Of a stretch of 7,522 nt of DNA, positions 6,421 through 7,522 are shown in pieces; position 1 is the stretch's first letter, and each line of letters starts with the position of its first letter. The notes below the pieces were generated by a model. That model was given only the letters and a program-made list of their open reading frames with translations, was not told the origin of the DNA and ran no database searches. Source of the stretch: Patescibacteria group bacterium. Lineage in GTDB: Bacteria > Patescibacteriota > Kazan-3B-28. Position numbers and translations under genes: made by a program. The stretch spans positions 1 through 7,522 of the forward strand of contig JAKLDB010000025.1 in assembly GCA_022703745.1 (NCBI GenBank). Direction: 5' to 3'.

Positions 6421-7522
6421 ACCATTCCCCCAAAGACTTCACTAATATTCTGGATGTCCACCGGCTTCTCGGCAGGAGGGACTTCTACTGTACAAGTAAT
6501 TTTAGCACCACATCCGTTATCTCGGAACGCCTCTGCCAACCACTCTCTGCTCTGTACTTGTTCTAATTTCTCCTTGTGGAACCTATTAGTAAATTTTATC
6601 ACCACCGTACCCATATCCAAGCCAACCTGTGCTCTTGCCAAAGTAGCCGCTAGTGTTTGGCTATGGGAACGAACCTTTTCTAAAACCTTTGGCCAAACCG
6701 CCTCCACCTCCTCGGATGTAAGGGTAGACTCGCTACCTCCACCAGATTCAGCGACACCAGGACTAGCCGGTGGCTCCTTTTTCTCTTTAGATGAAACCTG
6801 CTCTTCTGTTTGAGTCAGCTTCACTACCACTATTTCCAAAGGAACCTGCAACACTACCGCTTCGTTCATCTCCTTGCTTGCCCACATTAGATCTTGCAAT
6901 ATTTCCAAGACTTTTTGGATAGGTAACTTTTCTGCCAATGCTTGCAATTGTTTTACTTGGTCTTTACTAAGAGAAAGGGTATCTGCATTCCCAAGCTTCA
7001 CGGATAGTATTTGTCGAACTAATGTAATCCAGGATCCTGTTAGCCGATGTAAATCCAAACCATTGTGGTAAAGCTCATCTATCTTAGCCAGAATTTCTTT
7101 CGCTTTGTTTTCTGTCAGCCAATCTGTGATTTGGTAAACTGTTTGCCAATTGACTAACCCAAACCAATCTGCCAGTTTCTCTTCGGTAATTTCACCACCG
7201 ATAAAAGATGCTTGTTCTAGTAAACTGACAGCATCTCTTACACTTCCACCACTCTGTCGAGCAACGAATTGCAATCCATCTGCAGAGATCTTTATTTTCT
7301 CCTTGTCGGCAATGTTGCCCAGATACTTCGCTATCTCATCCACGGAAACATAGTGGAAATCAAAGCGCTGACAACGAGAAATTACCGTTGGTAATAGCTT
7401 TTCTGGATCAGTGGTCGCCAACACAAAAATGGCATGAGCAGGAGGCTCTTCTAAAGTCTTCAACAACGCATTACTTGCCGCCTTACTTAGCTGGTGTGCT
7501 TCATCTAAAATATATATTTTGT
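6417..7522 (-). CDS. dnaX: DNA polymerase III subunit gamma/tau, 5' end cut by window edge
   Basis: ATPase subunit of the clamp loader that places the sliding clamp on DNA. The frame is open to the right edge (first full codon at 7520), giving 367 visible residues; roughly the first 115, with Walker A and the zinc module, lie outside. The visible part begins KIYILDEAHQLS, which is Walker B (DEAH), then NALLKTLEEPP, sensor 1 (VLATTD, 33-38) and the SRC arginine-finger motif (48-50). The lid and domain III follow to about residue 235. A flexible, charged then Gly/Ser-rich linker (about 240-270) leads to a C-terminal domain (about 272-345) of the type seen in many bacterial tau subunits. A TTG at 7466 is internal, not the start. 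The linker carries a possible -1 frameshift signal (listed separately). The TGA stop overlaps dnaB. Confidence 0.96.
   Translation of the reverse strand, partial: KIYILDEAHQLSKAASNALLKTLEEPPAHAIFVLATTDPEKLLPTVISRCQRFDFHYVSVDEIAKYLGNIADKEKIKISADGLQFVARQSGGSVRDAVSLLEQASFIGGEITEEKLADWFGLVNWQTVYQITDWLTENKAKEILAKIDELYHNGLDLHRLTGSWITLVRQILSVKLGNADTLSLSKDQVKQLQALAEKLPIQKVLEILQDLMWASKEMNEAVVLQVPLEIVVVKLTQTEEQVSSKEKKEPPASPGVAESGGGSESTLTSEEVEAVWPKVLEKVRSHSQTLAATLARAQVGLDMGTVVIKFTNRFHKEKLEQVQSREWLAEAFRDNGCGAKITCTVEVPPAEKPVDIQNISEVFGGMV
6750..6783 (-). other. Candidate -1 ribosomal frameshift signal in the dnaX linker
   Basis: In the reading register needed for a -1 slip, dnaX reads G AAA AAG (6783 to 6777), close to the E. 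coli dnaX heptamer A AAA AAG. In the -1 frame the next codons are GGA GCC ACC GGC TAG, so the product would stop after four residues (TAG at 6765-6763). Immediately downstream an imperfect hairpin can form: AGC-CACC-GG, loop CTAGT, then CC-(T)-GGTG-(TC)-GCT (6775 to 6750), with the TAG inside the loop. The site falls between domain III and the C-terminal domain, where E. coli makes gamma. The first heptamer base is G rather than A, and no strong upstream Shine-Dalgarno-like stimulator is seen. Confidence 0.4.

Noticed and set aside
6454..6813. Plus-strand open frame opposite dnaX
   Set aside because: Entirely inside the dnaX coding region, no ribosome site or family signal.
7464..7466. TTG as the start of dnaX
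   Set aside because: The frame continues upstream to the edge and encodes Walker B (DEAH) and NALLKTLEEPP, so the TTG is an internal leucine.

Overview
All nine protein-coding genes in this window lie on the minus strand, so transcription reads from the right edge to the left. In that order they are dnaX (5' end off the window), dnaB, a 414-aa secreted or anchored protein, a 68-aa single-span membrane protein, a membrane-anchored cyclophilin, ybaB/ebfC, recR, an EamA-family transporter, and cysS (3' end off the window). No rRNA, tRNA, CRISPR array, insertion sequence or plus-strand gene was seen.

The gene set is bacterial: DnaX, replicative DnaB and RecR. TGA is used as an ordinary stop (dnaX, the 414-aa gene), so the TGA-as-glycine lineages are excluded. 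The very compact packing, the CysRS sequence style (GGEDH...HHNNE around the zinc site) and a two-gene surface cassette inside a housekeeping cluster fit a Patescibacteria/CPR genome such as the Microgenomates-like groups. This is an impression from sequence character, not a proven placement. Composition is moderately AT-rich, and the central part of cysS is clearly more AT-rich than recR.

Right part (5059-7522): clamp-loader subunit dnaX and replicative helicase dnaB, joined by an ATGA overlap. The dnaX linker carries a candidate -1 frameshift signal (G AAA AAG, a hairpin, and a -1-frame TAG in the hairpin loop) that could make a short gamma-like product.

Middle part (3584-5031): two genes without recognised orthologues. 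The larger is N-terminally anchored and has a probable carbohydrate-binding/malectin-like beta-sandwich, an Ig-like domain and an acidic tail. The smaller overlaps it by ATGA. The only two sizeable gaps in the window (27 and 57 bases) flank this pair exactly. One gap holds a perfect TATAAT and the other a small hairpin with a T-run, so the pair looks like a cassette set into a DnaX-DnaB / YbaB-RecR replication-repair cluster.

Left part (1-3527): cyclophilin, ybaB, recR, EamA and cysS are separated by at most 3 bases or overlap by 1 base (TAATG, twice), which points to one translationally coupled operon. dnaX-ybaB-recR is a classic bacterial arrangement. Here it is opened by dnaB, the surface pair and the cyclophilin.
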